Positions 1 to 9,419 are shown, numbered from the stretch's first letter. The stretch: DNA of 64,000 nt from Dokdonella_A sp937902695 (GCA_048498135.1 JBEHYO010000004.1:27606-91605), one strand, 5' to 3'. Program-made: numbers and translations. Notes: generated by a model from the letters alone, not told the origin.

Positions 1-283
1 TCTGATGAAGAACCTGCCGGGCACGACGCTGCGCGTCACTTGCGGCGAGCCGCGCCGCATGCAGCAGGCGCTTGCGAAGGAAACGCATGTGATCGGCGTC
101 GCGCAGATCGGCGAGGACCTTCGCGTGCTGACCGACCTTCGCAACGATGCGGGCGACTGGCTGCGCGAGCGCGTGCACGCGACGGATCCGAACGCGCGCA
201 TCGAGCCCGTCGCGCCGAACCTCGAGGACGTGTTCGTCGCCTCGACGCGGAAGATGCAGTCGCCGACGGAGAGGGCCGCATGA
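1..283 (+). CDS. ABC exporter ATP-binding protein, C-terminal end only
   Basis: The window opens inside this gene; about 93 codons remain. The Walker and signature motifs lie upstream and are not visible. What is seen is the regulatory C-terminal region found in ATPases of the drug/ABC-2 exporter type, ending in the usual 'PNLEDVFV' stretch. The stop codon overlaps the start of the permease gene by 4 bases (ATGA), so the two are translationally coupled and almost certainly form one exporter. The family assignment comes from this tail and the downstream ABC-2 permease; the substrate cannot be inferred. Confidence 0.85.
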   Translation, partial: LMKNLPGTTLRVTCGEPRRMQQALAKETHVIGVAQIGEDLRVLTDLRNDAGDWLRERVHATDPNARIEPVAPNLEDVFVASTRKMQSPTERAA

Positions 284-1392
284 AGCTCGGCCGTCTTCTC
301 GCCGTCGTGCGCAAGGAGCTGGTGCAGCTGCGCCGCGACCGGCTGACGTTCGCGATGATCGTCGGCATTCCGACGCTGCAGCTCCTGCTGTTCGGCTTCG
401 CGATCAACCTCGACATCCGCCATCTGCCGGCCGCGTTGCTCGATCAGGCGAACACCGCGCATTCGCGCGAGCTGATCGCCGAGCTTTCGTCCTCGCAGGT
501 GCTCGACTTCAAGCGGGTCGTCGTGGCGCCGCAGCAGATCGAGGACCTCATGCGCCGCGGCGAAATCAGCGCCGCCGTCGTGATCCCGCCCGATTTCGAG
601 ACGCGGCTCGCGCGACCCGACCGTCCCGCGTGGCAGGTCGTCGTCGACGGTTCCGACCAGTCGGTGCAGGCGGCTGCGCGCCAGCTCGGCGCCTTTCCGG
701 TCGGCACGCTCGACTACGGCAGCGCCGCGAACCGCCCCGGCGCGGATCCGGTGCGGAACGTCGAGATCGTCAACTTCTACAATCCGGAACGGCGCGCGCC
801 GGTCAATACCGTGCCGGGCCTGATCGGCGTGATCCTGACGATGACGATGGTCATCTTCACGGCGATGGCGATCGTGCGCGAGCGCGAGCGCGGCAACATG
901 GAAATGCTGATCGCGACGCCGCTGTCGTCGCTCGAGCTCACGATCGGCAAGGTGTTGCCGTACATCGTGATCGGACTGGTGCAGGTGACGCTGATCCTGA
1001 TCCTCGGCCTCGCCGTTTTCGACGTGCCGGTGCGCGGCTCGCTGACCGGCGTCTACCTCGCCTCGCTGGCCTATATAAGCGCGACGCTCGCGCTCGGCGT
1101 GCTGATCTCGACGCTCGCCAAGACGCAGTTCCAGTCGATGCAGATGGCGTTCTTCACGTTCCTGCCGCAGATCCTGCTGTCCGGCTTCATGTTCCCGTTC
1201 GACGGCATGCCGAAGCCGGCGCAGTGGCTCGCCGAGATTTTTCCGCTGACGCATTTCCTGCGCCTGATCCGCGGCATCATGCTGCGCGAGGCAGGGATCG
1301 GCGAGATGTGGGGCGAAGTGGCCGCGCTCACGGCGTTCGTCGTCGTCGTCATGGGCGCGGCGGCGATGCGCTTTCGCAAGACGCTCGATTGA
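280..1392 (+). CDS. ABC-2 type exporter permease (YhhJ/YbhR-like)
   Basis: A 370-residue inner-membrane permease. One membrane helix lies at about residues 22-42, followed by a periplasmic domain to about residue 185. A five-helix bundle then carries the ABC-2 permease features, including 'RERERGNMEMLIATPLSS' just after the second helix and 'PLTHFLRLIRGIMLR' near the end. Length and order fit the YhhJ/YbhR/YbhS group, which exports drugs or other small molecules, often with a membrane-fusion partner. The ATG overlaps the stop of the ATPase gene. A dispersed palindromic repeat follows the stop and may end the operon. Confidence 0.9.
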   Translation: MKLGRLLAVVRKELVQLRRDRLTFAMIVGIPTLQLLLFGFAINLDIRHLPAALLDQANTAHSRELIAELSSSQVLDFKRVVVAPQQIEDLMRRGEISAAVVIPPDFETRLARPDRPAWQVVVDGSDQSVQAAARQLGAFPVGTLDYGSAANRPGADPVRNVEIVNFYNPERRAPVNTVPGLIGVILTMTMVIFTAMAIVRERERGNMEMLIATPLSSLELTIGKVLPYIVIGLVQVTLILILGLAVFDVPVRGSLTGVYLASLAYISATLALGVLISTLAKTQFQSMQMAFFTFLPQILLSGFMFPFDGMPKPAQWLAEIFPLTHFLRLIRGIMLREAGIGEMWGEVAALTAFVVVVMGAAAMRFRKTLD

Positions 1393-1416
1393 CACGGCCT
1401 AAATTCCGCCGCACGT

Positions 1417-1460
1417 CCCCCCTCTCCCGCTTCGCGGGAGAGGGCTGGGGTGAGGGCAGG
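1417..1460. repeat. dispersed palindromic repeat, family A
   Basis: Palindrome CCCTCTCCCGC / GCGGGAGAGGG followed by a GGGTGAGGG tail. The same unit recurs near 8.9, 25.1, 27.0 and 34.3 kb in this window, always between genes. It behaves as a REP/BIME-like element. Confidence 0.85.
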
Positions 1461-1466
1461 CTGGCG

Positions 1467-1826
1467 TCAGGCAATCACCAATTTCGGATTCTGGCCGTAC
1501 CGGTTCGTGCCGGCGTTGCTGTCCTCGGCGAGAAACACGATCAGCACGAGGCCGACGAGCGGCACCAGCGCGAGCAACAGCCACCAGCCGCTCCGGTCGG
1601 TGTCGTGGAGGCGACGAATCGAGACCGCGATGCCGGGAACCAGTACGGCCAGGCTGTACAGCATCCCGAACATGCCGAACCCGACGATTTTGCGAAGCGC
1701 CGAATCGACGATCGCGAGCACGACGGCCACGATCAGGTTGAACAGGACGAAATACCAGTACTCGCTGCGCCGCGAGCGGCCGGTGAACAGCGTGTATTTC
1801 CGCAGGACTTCGAGATACCAGTGCAT
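1467..1826 (-). CDS. DUF805 family membrane protein
   Basis: A 119-residue protein with the DUF805 layout (YhaH/YhaI family). A short amphipathic start with 'YTLFTGRSRRSEYWYFVLFN' leads into three or four hydrophobic helices, with the hallmark 'SIRRLHDTDRSGWW' between the second and third. The protein ends in a polar tail with 'NRYGQNP', which is also typical of the family. It sits in the inner membrane; no biochemical role is established. It stands alone, convergent with the exporter operon and divergent from the beta-helix gene. Confidence 0.9.
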   Translation of the reverse strand: MHWYLEVLRKYTLFTGRSRRSEYWYFVLFNLIVAVVLAIVDSALRKIVGFGMFGMLYSLAVLVPGIAVSIRRLHDTDRSGWWLLLALVPLVGLVLIVFLAEDSNAGTNRYGQNPKLVIA

Positions 1827-1997
1827 GGGGCCTCCTCGGCGATCGTCCGCGCGGGCTGCGCGGCGCTGAGCTGCCCTTTACGGAAAACGGCCGCGCAACC
1901 GGCCATCCGGCGATCGTGATGTCCGCTTTCCGGAGCGATCCCGTATTCGCGGGGAACGATGCCGTCGCACGACGCGGCGCACGCTCGAGGAGCCTCC

Positions 1998-3356
1998 ATG
2001 AACGTCCATTCCCATCCCGCAGCCCCACGCGTGAGCCGGCTTGCCGGATGCCTTGCAATCGCGCTCGGCGTTGGCGCGGCGTCCGCCGCGAGTCCGATCC
2101 CCGGCCACGCGACGTCGAATCCACGAGGTCCGGTCACGCGCCAGGTCTTCAGCTGCGACGACGCGAGCCTCCGGCAGGCAATCACGAGCGCGATGGACGG
2201 CGACACCGTCGCGATGCCGGCCGGCTGCAGCCTCATCACGCTCGATTCCGGCGAAATACCGATTCTCGTCGACAAGCTGCAGCTGGTCGGGCCGGGCGCG
2301 GACGCGTTCACGATCGATGGCGGCCAGACCTCGGGTTTCTACAATCGCGTGTTCCGTCATCACGGAACCGGCACGCTCTCGATTTCCGGCATGACGATCA
2401 GCGGCGCGTCGACGAACAACAGCCTCGATCCGAACGGAGGCTGCATCGATTCCGACGGCACTGTCGCGCTCGATCACGCCGTCGTGAAGAATTGCTACAT
2501 GCAGGCCGATACCGGCCTCAACGCACAAGGCGGCGCGATCTACGCGAAGCTCGGCGTGGAGCTCCATTCGAGCACGGTGTCGGAGAATGCGGCAAACGCC
2601 GTGCTCGGGTTCACGTCCGGCGGCGGCATCTTCAGCAACGGCTACTTTCTTGCAGAGTCGAGCACGGTAAGCGACAACTTCGCGGAAGGCTCGGGATTCG
2701 GCGGCGGCGTCTATGCGGTCAACGGCGACGTCGAGATCAAGTCGTCAACGGTATCGGGCAACAAGGCGTTGAACGGTGCCGGTGTCTTCGTCGGCTACAA
2801 GGGCACGACCGCGCTCGCCGATATCCAGAACAGCACGATCTCGGGCAACGATGCGTCCGGCGACGCCGGCGGCGCAGAATTCCGCGTGCCGGCGACGATT
2901 TCGAACTCGACCATCGTCTCGAACACATCGGGGAACAACAGCGCTGGCGCCGGCGTCTATGCCACGACGACGTTGAGTGCGACGAGCTCGATTTTTGCCG
3001 GCAACCGGCTGCCCGGCGGCGAACCCGCCACGGACGTCTACACTCTGATCGGCGAACTCGACGGTACGAGCAATATCATCGTGTCGACGCCAAACATGCC
3101 GCCCGCCCTGACGATTACGAACTGTCCGCGACTTGGTCCTCTCGCTGGCAACGGCGGTCCGACGCTCACGCACGAGCCCATGCCCGGCAGTCCTGCGATC
3201 AACGCAGGTGCCGATCCGCTCACGCTGCAGTTCGACCAGCGTGGGAGCGGCTATGTGCGCGCGTCCGGCGGCGCGCCCGATATCGGCTCGGTCGAATGGC
3301 AGGGTGCGCCGCAGGACGGCATTTTCACGAGCCGTTTCGAGCTCGTCTGCGACTAG
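1998..3356 (+). CDS. secreted right-handed beta-helix protein with an IFxxxF tail
   Basis: A 452-residue protein with an N-terminal signal peptide of about 32 residues (hydrophobic stretch 'LAGCLAIALGVGAASAAS'). The body is made of repeated 'SSTVSxN' rungs (SSTVSENAAN, SSTVSDNFAE, SSTVSGNKAL, NSTISGNDAS, NSTIVSNTSG), the pattern of parallel beta-helix, polymorphic-outer-membrane-type repeats. The end reads 'DGIFTSRFELVCD', related to the IFxxGFDG tail of two other secreted proteins here. The start at 1998 is chosen because an AGGAG-like site precedes it and the signal peptide follows directly. Function is unknown; surface or extracellular location is likely. Confidence 0.8.
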   Translation: MNVHSHPAAPRVSRLAGCLAIALGVGAASAASPIPGHATSNPRGPVTRQVFSCDDASLRQAITSAMDGDTVAMPAGCSLITLDSGEIPILVDKLQLVGPGADAFTIDGGQTSGFYNRVFRHHGTGTLSISGMTISGASTNNSLDPNGGCIDSDGTVALDHAVVKNCYMQADTGLNAQGGAIYAKLGVELHSSTVSENAANAVLGFTSGGGIFSNGYFLAESSTVSDNFAEGSGFGGGVYAVNGDVEIKSSTVSGNKALNGAGVFVGYKGTTALADIQNSTISGNDASGDAGGAEFRVPATISNSTIVSNTSGNNSAGAGVYATTTLSATSSIFAGNRLPGGEPATDVYTLIGELDGTSNIIVSTPNMPPALTITNCPRLGPLAGNGGPTLTHEPMPGSPAINAGADPLTLQFDQRGSGYVRASGGAPDIGSVEWQGAPQDGIFTSRFELVCD

Positions 3357-3416
3357 GCGCGCCGATCGAATCGATTCCGGGAAGGATGCCGCGGCCGGGC
3401 GCCGCGGCAAGCAGCG

Positions 3417-4403
3417 TCACCGCTTGGCGAAGAGATGCTCGACGCCGGCGCGCTCCTCGCGCAGCTCCTTGTCGGTCGCATCCATGCGCTCGCGCGAGAA
3501 CGCGTCGATCTCGAGGCCATGCACGATCGTGTACGCACCGTTTTTGACGGTCACCGGATAGCCGTAGATCACGCCCGGCTTGATGCCGTAGGAGCCGTCC
3601 GACGGGATCGCCATCGATGCCCAGTCGCCCTCGGCCGTGCCGTGCACCCATGTGTGCACGTGATCGATCGCGGCCGATGCAGCCGATGCGGCCGACGATG
3701 CGCCGCGCGCCTTGATGATCGCGGCGCCGCGCTGCTGCACGGTCGGAATGAACGTATCTTTGTACCAGGCCCGATCGACGAGGCCTAGCGCCGGCTTGCC
3801 GCCGACAGTCGCGTGATTGAGATCGGGATACTGCGTCGACGAATGGTTGCCCCAGATCGTTACGCGCCTGATATCGGTCGTGTGCGCGCCGGTTTTTTCG
3901 GCGAGCTGCGACAGCGCGCGGTTATGGTCGAGCCGAACCATCGCCGTGAAGCAATTCGGGTCGAGATCGGGCGCGTTCTGCTGCGCGATCAGCGCGTTCG
4001 TGTTCGCGGGATTGCCGACGACGAGCACCTTGACGTTGCGCTTCGCATGCGCGTTCAGCGCCTTGCCTTGCGGCGAGAAGATCGCGCCGTTCGCTTCGAG
4101 CAGGTCCTTGCGCTCCATGCCCGCGCCGCGCGGGCGCGCGCCGACGAGCAGCGCGTAGTCGACGTCCTTGAACGCGACGTTCAGGTCGTCGGTCGCGACG
4201 ACGCCGGCGAGCGTCGGGAACGCGCAGTCGTTGAGCTCCATGACGACGCCGTTGAGCGCCGGCAGCGCGGGCGTGATCTCGAGCAGGTGCAGGATCACCG
4301 GCTGATCCTTGCCGAGCATGTCGCCGGCGGCGATGCGGAACAGCAAGGCGTAGCCGATCTGGCCGGCGGCGCCGGTGACTGCGACGCGGACGGGGGATTT
4401 CAT
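3417..4403 (-). CDS. mdh: malate dehydrogenase
   Basis: A 328-residue NAD-dependent malate dehydrogenase of the cytosolic-like type, interconverting malate and oxaloacetate in the TCA cycle. The dinucleotide-binding motif 'GAAGQIGYALLFRIA' is at residues 11-25. 'NPANTNAL' and 'RLDHNRA' form the substrate/cofactor loop, and the catalytic histidine lies in 'IWGNHSSTQYPD'. The 'GASSAASAASAAIDHV' helix is a family hallmark. An AAGGAG site lies 7 bases before the ATG. The gene is followed on the same strand by nothing related; the upstream aminotransferase is 121 bp away across a repeat. Confidence 0.97.
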   Translation of the reverse strand: MKSPVRVAVTGAAGQIGYALLFRIAAGDMLGKDQPVILHLLEITPALPALNGVVMELNDCAFPTLAGVVATDDLNVAFKDVDYALLVGARPRGAGMERKDLLEANGAIFSPQGKALNAHAKRNVKVLVVGNPANTNALIAQQNAPDLDPNCFTAMVRLDHNRALSQLAEKTGAHTTDIRRVTIWGNHSSTQYPDLNHATVGGKPALGLVDRAWYKDTFIPTVQQRGAAIIKARGASSAASAASAAIDHVHTWVHGTAEGDWASMAIPSDGSYGIKPGVIYGYPVTVKNGAYTIVHGLEIDAFSRERMDATDKELREERAGVEHLFAKR

Positions 4404-4431
4404 GCAATGACTCCTTGGAAAGCTGACCTCT

Positions 4432-4506
4432 CGTCATTCCCGCGAACGCGGGAATCCATTTTTGTTCGCGACGGCAGAATGGATTCCCGCTTTCGCGGGA
4501 ATGACG
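4432..4506. repeat. dispersed inverted repeat pair, family B
   Basis: Two facing palindromes (CCCGCGAACGCGGG and CCCGCTTTCGCGGG) with outer TCATTCC / GGAATGA arms. They sit between the aminotransferase and mdh. The same family occurs at 6859, 21401, 38251, 52706 and 54207. Confidence 0.85.
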
Positions 4507-4524
4507 CCGTTACGATTGGCGGCG

Positions 4525-5721
4525 CTACTTCAGCTCGGCGAAGAACTCGACGAATCGCCGCAACCCTTCGGCGAGCTGATTCGTAGGACACGTGTACGAA
4601 ATGCGCAACGCCTTCGGCTCGCCGAACGCCGAGCCCGGCACGCATGCGACGCCCTTCGATTCGAGCAGCGTGTTGCACAGATCGACGTCGTTCGCGATCT
4701 TCGTGCCGTTGTGGCTCTTGCCGAACGCGACCGAGATATCCGGAAACACGTAGAACGCGCCTTCGGGCCGCGGACAGACGACGCCGGGAATCGACGTCAC
4801 CGCAGCGAGCACCTGGTCGCGCTTTGCCTGGAACTCCGCGCATTTCTGTTTCGGAACGTCCTGCGGGCCCGACAGCGCGGCGATCGCCGCGGCCGTGACG
4901 ATCTCGGGCAGGTTCGTGATGTGATTCGAGTTCAGCGTGACGATCGCCTGCGCCGCTTTCTCGGGCGCCGCGACGAAGCCGACGCGCCAGCCCGGCATGC
5001 CGTACGTCTTCGACAGCGAATCGACGTGGATAACGCGATCGCGAAGCTCGGGCCGCGCCTGCACGAAGTTGTGGTAGCCGACGCCGTCGAACACCATGCG
5101 GTTGTAGATGTCGTCGCAGATGACCCACGTATCGGGATGCTTGACGAGGACGTCCGCGAGCGCGGCGATCTCGTCCTTCGTGTAGACCATGCCGGTCGGA
5201 TTGCACGGGTTGTTGAAGAGGAACACCTTGACGCCGGGCAGCGCCGCATCGAGCTGGGCCGGCGTCAACTTATAGTTCTGGCTCGCCGGGCACGGCAGCA
5301 GCTTCGCCTTCGCCTCGACGATATCGGCGATGTCGACGTAGGTCGTCCAGTACGGCACCGCGAACGCGATCGTATCGCCCGGATCGAGCAGCGCCTCGGC
5401 GAGGTTGTAGAGCACGTGCTTCGCGCCGATCGCGACCGCGATGTTGTTGCGCGAGTAGCCCGTCAAGCCGCCTTCCTCCATGTGCTTGAGGAAGGCATCG
5501 AGCAGCGCGTTGTCACCGCGGTTCGAGCCGTACTGGCCCGAATCCTTCGTGAGCGCTTCGCGGACCGCATCGTACACATGCGGACCCGGCAGGAAGTTCG
5601 GCACGCCGATCGAGAAGCTGATGATGTCGCGGCCGGCGGCCTTGAGCTGCTTGGCCTTGTCGGCCACGATCATGATCGCGCTCGGCTTGGCGCGGCTCAT
5701 GCGCGCAGCGAGAGTCAGCAT
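4525..5721 (-). CDS. class I/II aminotransferase, aspartate aminotransferase type
   Basis: A 398-residue PLP enzyme of fold type I, aspartate aminotransferase subgroup Ib. Visible are 'NPCNPTG' at residues 171-177, the PLP-ring aspartate in 'ICDDIYN' (Asp203), the Schiff-base lysine in 'SLSKTYGMPGWR' (Lys238) and the C-terminal 'LRISYTCP', whose arginine binds the substrate carboxylate. The likely reaction is aspartate + 2-oxoglutarate to oxaloacetate + glutamate. Oxaloacetate would link it to the neighbouring mdh, but the exact substrate is inferred. A GAGG site precedes the ATG. Confidence 0.9.
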   Translation of the reverse strand: MLTLAARMSRAKPSAIMIVADKAKQLKAAGRDIISFSIGVPNFLPGPHVYDAVREALTKDSGQYGSNRGDNALLDAFLKHMEEGGLTGYSRNNIAVAIGAKHVLYNLAEALLDPGDTIAFAVPYWTTYVDIADIVEAKAKLLPCPASQNYKLTPAQLDAALPGVKVFLFNNPCNPTGMVYTKDEIAALADVLVKHPDTWVICDDIYNRMVFDGVGYHNFVQARPELRDRVIHVDSLSKTYGMPGWRVGFVAAPEKAAQAIVTLNSNHITNLPEIVTAAAIAALSGPQDVPKQKCAEFQAKRDQVLAAVTSIPGVVCPRPEGAFYVFPDISVAFGKSHNGTKIANDVDLCNTLLESKGVACVPGSAFGEPKALRISYTCPTNQLAEGLRRFVEFFAELK

Positions 5722-5948
5722 GGATGTCCTCGTCGAATGGCGGCGCGTCGGAGGTTCACGCGACAGATGCGGGTACCGCCGGGCTTTTCAATTCTAACAC
5801 AGCGCTTTTTGCGCTCCGTGACAGCGCAAAGGCCTCCGCCGCGGTTGTAAGGCCTCTCGCCTTGGTGCCGTCGATCGCGCAAACTCGCCGCGACGCGGGC
5901 GCCGGGCACGCGGCCGCCCGCGAAATCCCCCGACAGAGGAGCTGTGCT

Positions 5949-6227
5949 ATGGACGTATTCGGCGGTTCTCACGGCATCATCATGACGTTCCTGATCGGCC
6001 TCGTGGTCGGCATCATCGCGAAGTTCCTGATGCCGGGTAAGGATCCGGGCGGCTTCATCATCACCGCGATTCTGGGCATCATCGGCTCGTTCGTGGCGAC
6101 CTGGCTCGGCCAGGCGCTCGGCTGGTACCAGCCGGGCCAATCCGCCGGATGGATTGCCTCCGTGATCGGCGCGATCATCCTTCTGATCGTCTATCGCATG
6201 TTCTCGAAGCGATCGACGACGCCCTGA
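5949..6227 (+). CDS. GlsB/YeaQ/YmgE family membrane protein
   Basis: A 92-residue, very hydrophobic protein with three helices and the family pattern 'GLVVGIIAKFLMPGKDPGGFIITAILGIIGSFVATWLG'-like, seen here at residues 17-57. This is the transglycosylase-associated/GlsB family, often stress-induced and of unknown mechanism. The start at 5949 is chosen over longer in-frame openings because GAGGAG lies just upstream and family members begin at this point. It is convergent with the cyclophilin gene. Confidence 0.88.
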   Translation: MDVFGGSHGIIMTFLIGLVVGIIAKFLMPGKDPGGFIITAILGIIGSFVATWLGQALGWYQPGQSAGWIASVIGAIILLIVYRMFSKRSTTP

Positions 6228-6241
6228 CGACACCTGAAACG

Positions 6242-6274
6242 GCGAGGCCGGACCGCATCGCGATCCGGCCTCGC
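6242..6274. terminator. strong hairpin between convergent genes
   Basis: An 11-bp perfect stem, GCGAGGCCGGA and TCCGGCCTCGC, with an 11-nt loop. It lies between the convergent ends of the GlsB-type gene and the cyclophilin gene. There is no T-tract on either side, so intrinsic termination is uncertain. Confidence 0.5.
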
Positions 6275-6304
6275 ATCCGGCCGGCCGAAGCCCGCCCCGT
6301 CGTT

Positions 6305-6817
<513 letters not shown>

Positions 6818-6858
6818 GGGAGTTCCTTCTTCGAGGGACGCGAAGGGTAGCCCCTCCC

Positions 6859-6940
6859 GTCGTTCCCGCGAAAGCGGGAACCCGGCGCCTTGGATTTGGG
6901 CCGAAAAATGGCACTGGTCCCCGCTTCCGCGGGGACGACG
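6859..6940. repeat. dispersed inverted repeat pair, family B
   Basis: Facing palindromes CCCGCGAAAGCGGG and CCCCGCTTCCGCGGGG with CGTCGTT / GACGACG arms, in the gap between the cyclophilin gene and typA. Confidence 0.85.
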
Positions 6941-6969
6941 TGGCCCCGGAGGGCCCGAGGGGCCGCTTC

Positions 6970-6978
6970 TGCTATAAT
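6970..6978 (+). promoter_or_regulatory. extended -10 promoter upstream of typA
   Basis: The sequence TGCTATAAT is a perfect extended -10 element (TGnTATAAT). No -35 match is visible at the usual distance, which fits extended -10 promoters. Transcription would start near 6985, leaving a leader of about 68 nt before typA. Confidence 0.6.
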
Positions 6979-7053
6979 TTGGTGCATCGCCGCAAGGCCC
7001 CTGTTTTCCCCTCTTAGACGGCCCCGCCGCGCGGCGGCCGCCAGGTTGCACGC

Positions 7054-8901
7054 ATGTCCATCGAAAAGCTTCGCAATATCGCCATCGTCGCGCACGTCGA
7101 CCACGGCAAGACGACGCTCGTCGACCAGCTCCTGAAGCAGTCGGGCACGCTGAGCGAGCGCGCGATCGTGCCGGACCGCGTGATGGACTCGAACGATCTC
7201 GAAAAAGAGCGCGGCATCACGATCCTTTCGAAGAACACGGCCATCCGCTGGAAGGATCCCGAAGGCCAGGAATGGCGCATCAACATCGTCGACACGCCCG
7301 GGCACGCCGATTTCGGCGGCGAGGTCGAGCGCGTGCTGTCGATGGTCGATTCGGTGCTGATCCTCGTCGATGCGTTCGACGGGCCGATGCCGCAGACGCG
7401 CTTCGTCACGCAGAAAGCCTTCAAGATGGGATTCCGGCCGATCGTCGTCATCAACAAGGTCGATCGGCCCGGCGCGCGGCCGGACTGGGTCCTGAACGCG
7501 ACGTTCGACCTTTTCGACCGTCTCGGCGCGACCGACGAGCAGCTCGATTTCACGACCGTCTACGCGTCCGCGCTGCAAGGCTATGCCGGCATGAGCGGCG
7601 ACGTGCGCGACGGCAACATGGATCCGCTGTTCCAGGCGATCGTCACGCACGTGCGGCCGCCGCCGGTCGATCCGGACGGCCCGTTCCAGATGCGCATCTC
7701 GAATCTCGATTACTCGAACTACGTCGGCATCATCGGCACCGGCCGCATCCAGCGCGGCAAGGTGCGCACGAACATGCCGGTCACGGTCATCGACCGCGAA
7801 GGAAAGAAGCGGAACGGCAAGGTGCTGCAGGTGCTCGGCTTCATGGGCCTCGAGCGCCGCGAGGTGGCCGAAGCCGCAGCCGGCGACATCATCGCGATCA
7901 GCGGCGTCGAGAATCTCGGCATTTCCGATACGGTCTGCGCCGTCGATGCACCCGAGCAGCTGCCGGTGCTCACGGTCGACGAGCCGACGATCAGCATGAC
8001 GTTCCAGGTCAACAACTCGCCGTTCGCGGGCAACAAGGATTACAGCGGCGGCAAGTTCCTCACCTCGCGCCAGATCCGCGATCGCCTGATGCGCGAGGCG
8101 CTGCACAACGTCGCGCTCAAGGTCGAGGAAACCGAGGATCCGGACAAGTTCAAGGTCTCCGGCCGCGGCGAGCTGCACCTTTCGATCCTGATCGAGACGA
8201 TGCGCCGCGAAGGCTACGAGCTCGCGGTGTCGCGTCCGGAAGTCATCATCAAGGACATCGACGGCGTCGCGAGCGAGCCGATCGAGCAGCTCGTCGTCGA
8301 CATGGAAGAGCAGTTCCAGGGCGGCGTCATGGAGCGGCTCGGCCAGCGCAAGGGCCAGCTCAAGAACATGGAGCCCGACGGCAAGGGCCGCGCGCGGCTC
8401 GAATACCTGATTCCCGCGCGCGGACTGATCGGATTCCAGACCGAGTTCCGCACGATCACGGCCGGCACGGGCCTGCTGTTCCACGTCTTCGATCACTACG
8501 GCCCGAAGGCCGAAGGCCAGATCGCCAAGCGACCGAACGGCGTCATGATCTCGAACGGCAAGGGCATGGCGCCGGCGTATGCGCTGGTCAGCCTGCAGGA
8601 ACGCGGCCGTCTTCTGGTCACCGAGGGCGACGAGATCTACGAAGGTCAGCTCGTCGGCATCCACGCCAAAGACAACGACCTCACCGTCAACGCACTCCGC
8701 GCCAAGCAGCTCACCAACATCCGTGCCGCCGGCAAGGACGACAACGTGCAGCTGACGCCCGCGATCCGCATGTCGCTCGAGCAGGCGCTCGAGTTCATCG
8801 AGGACGACGAGCTCGTCGAAGTCACGCCGAAGGAAATCCGCCTGCGCAAGCGGTTCCTCACCGAGAGCGATCGCAAGAAGGCATCGCGCCAGGTCGCATA
8901 G
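7054..8901 (+). CDS. typA: ribosome-associated translational GTPase TypA/BipA
   Basis: A 615-residue member of the EF-G-like GTPases. The G1 motif 'AHVDHGKT' is at residues 13-20, 'RGITI' at 53-57, 'DTPGH' at 80-84 and 'NKVD' at 134-137. The C-terminal half has the TypA-specific 'GRGELHLSILIETMRREGYEL' and 'RGLIGFQTEFRTIT'. Length matches the family (about 605-615). It binds the ribosome and helps assembly and stress or low-temperature adaptation. It is monocistronic by position: a TGnTATAAT promoter lies upstream and a repeat cluster follows. Confidence 0.97.
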   Translation: MSIEKLRNIAIVAHVDHGKTTLVDQLLKQSGTLSERAIVPDRVMDSNDLEKERGITILSKNTAIRWKDPEGQEWRINIVDTPGHADFGGEVERVLSMVDSVLILVDAFDGPMPQTRFVTQKAFKMGFRPIVVINKVDRPGARPDWVLNATFDLFDRLGATDEQLDFTTVYASALQGYAGMSGDVRDGNMDPLFQAIVTHVRPPPVDPDGPFQMRISNLDYSNYVGIIGTGRIQRGKVRTNMPVTVIDREGKKRNGKVLQVLGFMGLERREVAEAAAGDIIAISGVENLGISDTVCAVDAPEQLPVLTVDEPTISMTFQVNNSPFAGNKDYSGGKFLTSRQIRDRLMREALHNVALKVEETEDPDKFKVSGRGELHLSILIETMRREGYELAVSRPEVIIKDIDGVASEPIEQLVVDMEEQFQGGVMERLGQRKGQLKNMEPDGKGRARLEYLIPARGLIGFQTEFRTITAGTGLLFHVFDHYGPKAEGQIAKRPNGVMISNGKGMAPAYALVSLQERGRLLVTEGDEIYEGQLVGIHAKDNDLTVNALRAKQLTNIRAAGKDDNVQLTPAIRMSLEQALEFIEDDELVEVTPKEIRLRKRFLTESDRKKASRQVA

Positions 8902-8909
8902 CGTGGCTT

Positions 8910-9026
8910 CCCCTCTCCCGCTTGCGGGAGAGGGTTAGGGTGAGGGCACGCTGGTACGCCCTACCCAAAGCTCCCTTCACCCGACGCGCTCCGCGCGCCG
9001 ACCTCTCCCGCTAGCGGGAGAGGCGA
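8910..9026. repeat. two facing family A repeats
   Basis: A family A palindrome (8910-8948) faces a second one (8971-9026, CCTCTCCCGCTAGCGGGAGAGG), forming a BIME-like pair between the convergent typA and VOC genes. Confidence 0.8.
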
Positions 9027-9029
9027 AAA

Positions 9030-9419
9030 TCACCGCGGCGGCTGGTAGATCTGAATCAGATTTCCGCACGTATCGGCGAACACCGCGATCTTCACCGGCC
9101 CCGCCTGCATCGGCTCGCGCGTGAACACGACGCCATGCGCCTTCAGCCGTCGAAACTCCGCGTCGACATCCGGGACCTCGAATGCAGTCGCCGGAATCTT
9201 CTGCGCGAAGAGTGCCTCCTGAAAGGTCTTCCCGGCCGGATTCGCATTCGGCTCCAGCGACAACGCTGCGCCCTCCGGCGCGTCGGGCGAAACGACCGTG
9301 ATCCAGCGGTATTCGCCGACCGGAATGTCGTGCTGCTTCACGAAGCCGAGCACGTCCGTGTAGAACGCGAGCGCCTTCGACTGATCGTCGACCATGATGC
9401 TGTTGAGTGCGATCTTCAT
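9030..9419 (-). CDS. VOC (glyoxalase/bleomycin resistance fold) protein
   Basis: A 129-residue single-domain vicinal-oxygen-chelate protein. It opens 'MKIALNSIMVDDQSKALAFYTDVLGF' and ends 'FADTCGNLIQIYQ', the two halves of the fold. 'AVFADTCGN' differs slightly from the usual 'DPDGN' metal-side loop. It probably binds a divalent metal, but no substrate can be named. It lies 49 bp downstream of the AraC-type regulator on the same strand; such regulator/VOC pairs are common. Confidence 0.85.
   Translation of the reverse strand: MKIALNSIMVDDQSKALAFYTDVLGFVKQHDIPVGEYRWITVVSPDAPEGAALSLEPNANPAGKTFQEALFAQKIPATAFEVPDVDAEFRRLKAHGVVFTREPMQAGPVKIAVFADTCGNLIQIYQPPR

Noticed and set aside
1998..3356. Autotransporter barrel on the beta-helix protein
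   Set aside because: The protein ends after the helix without room for a C-terminal beta-barrel.
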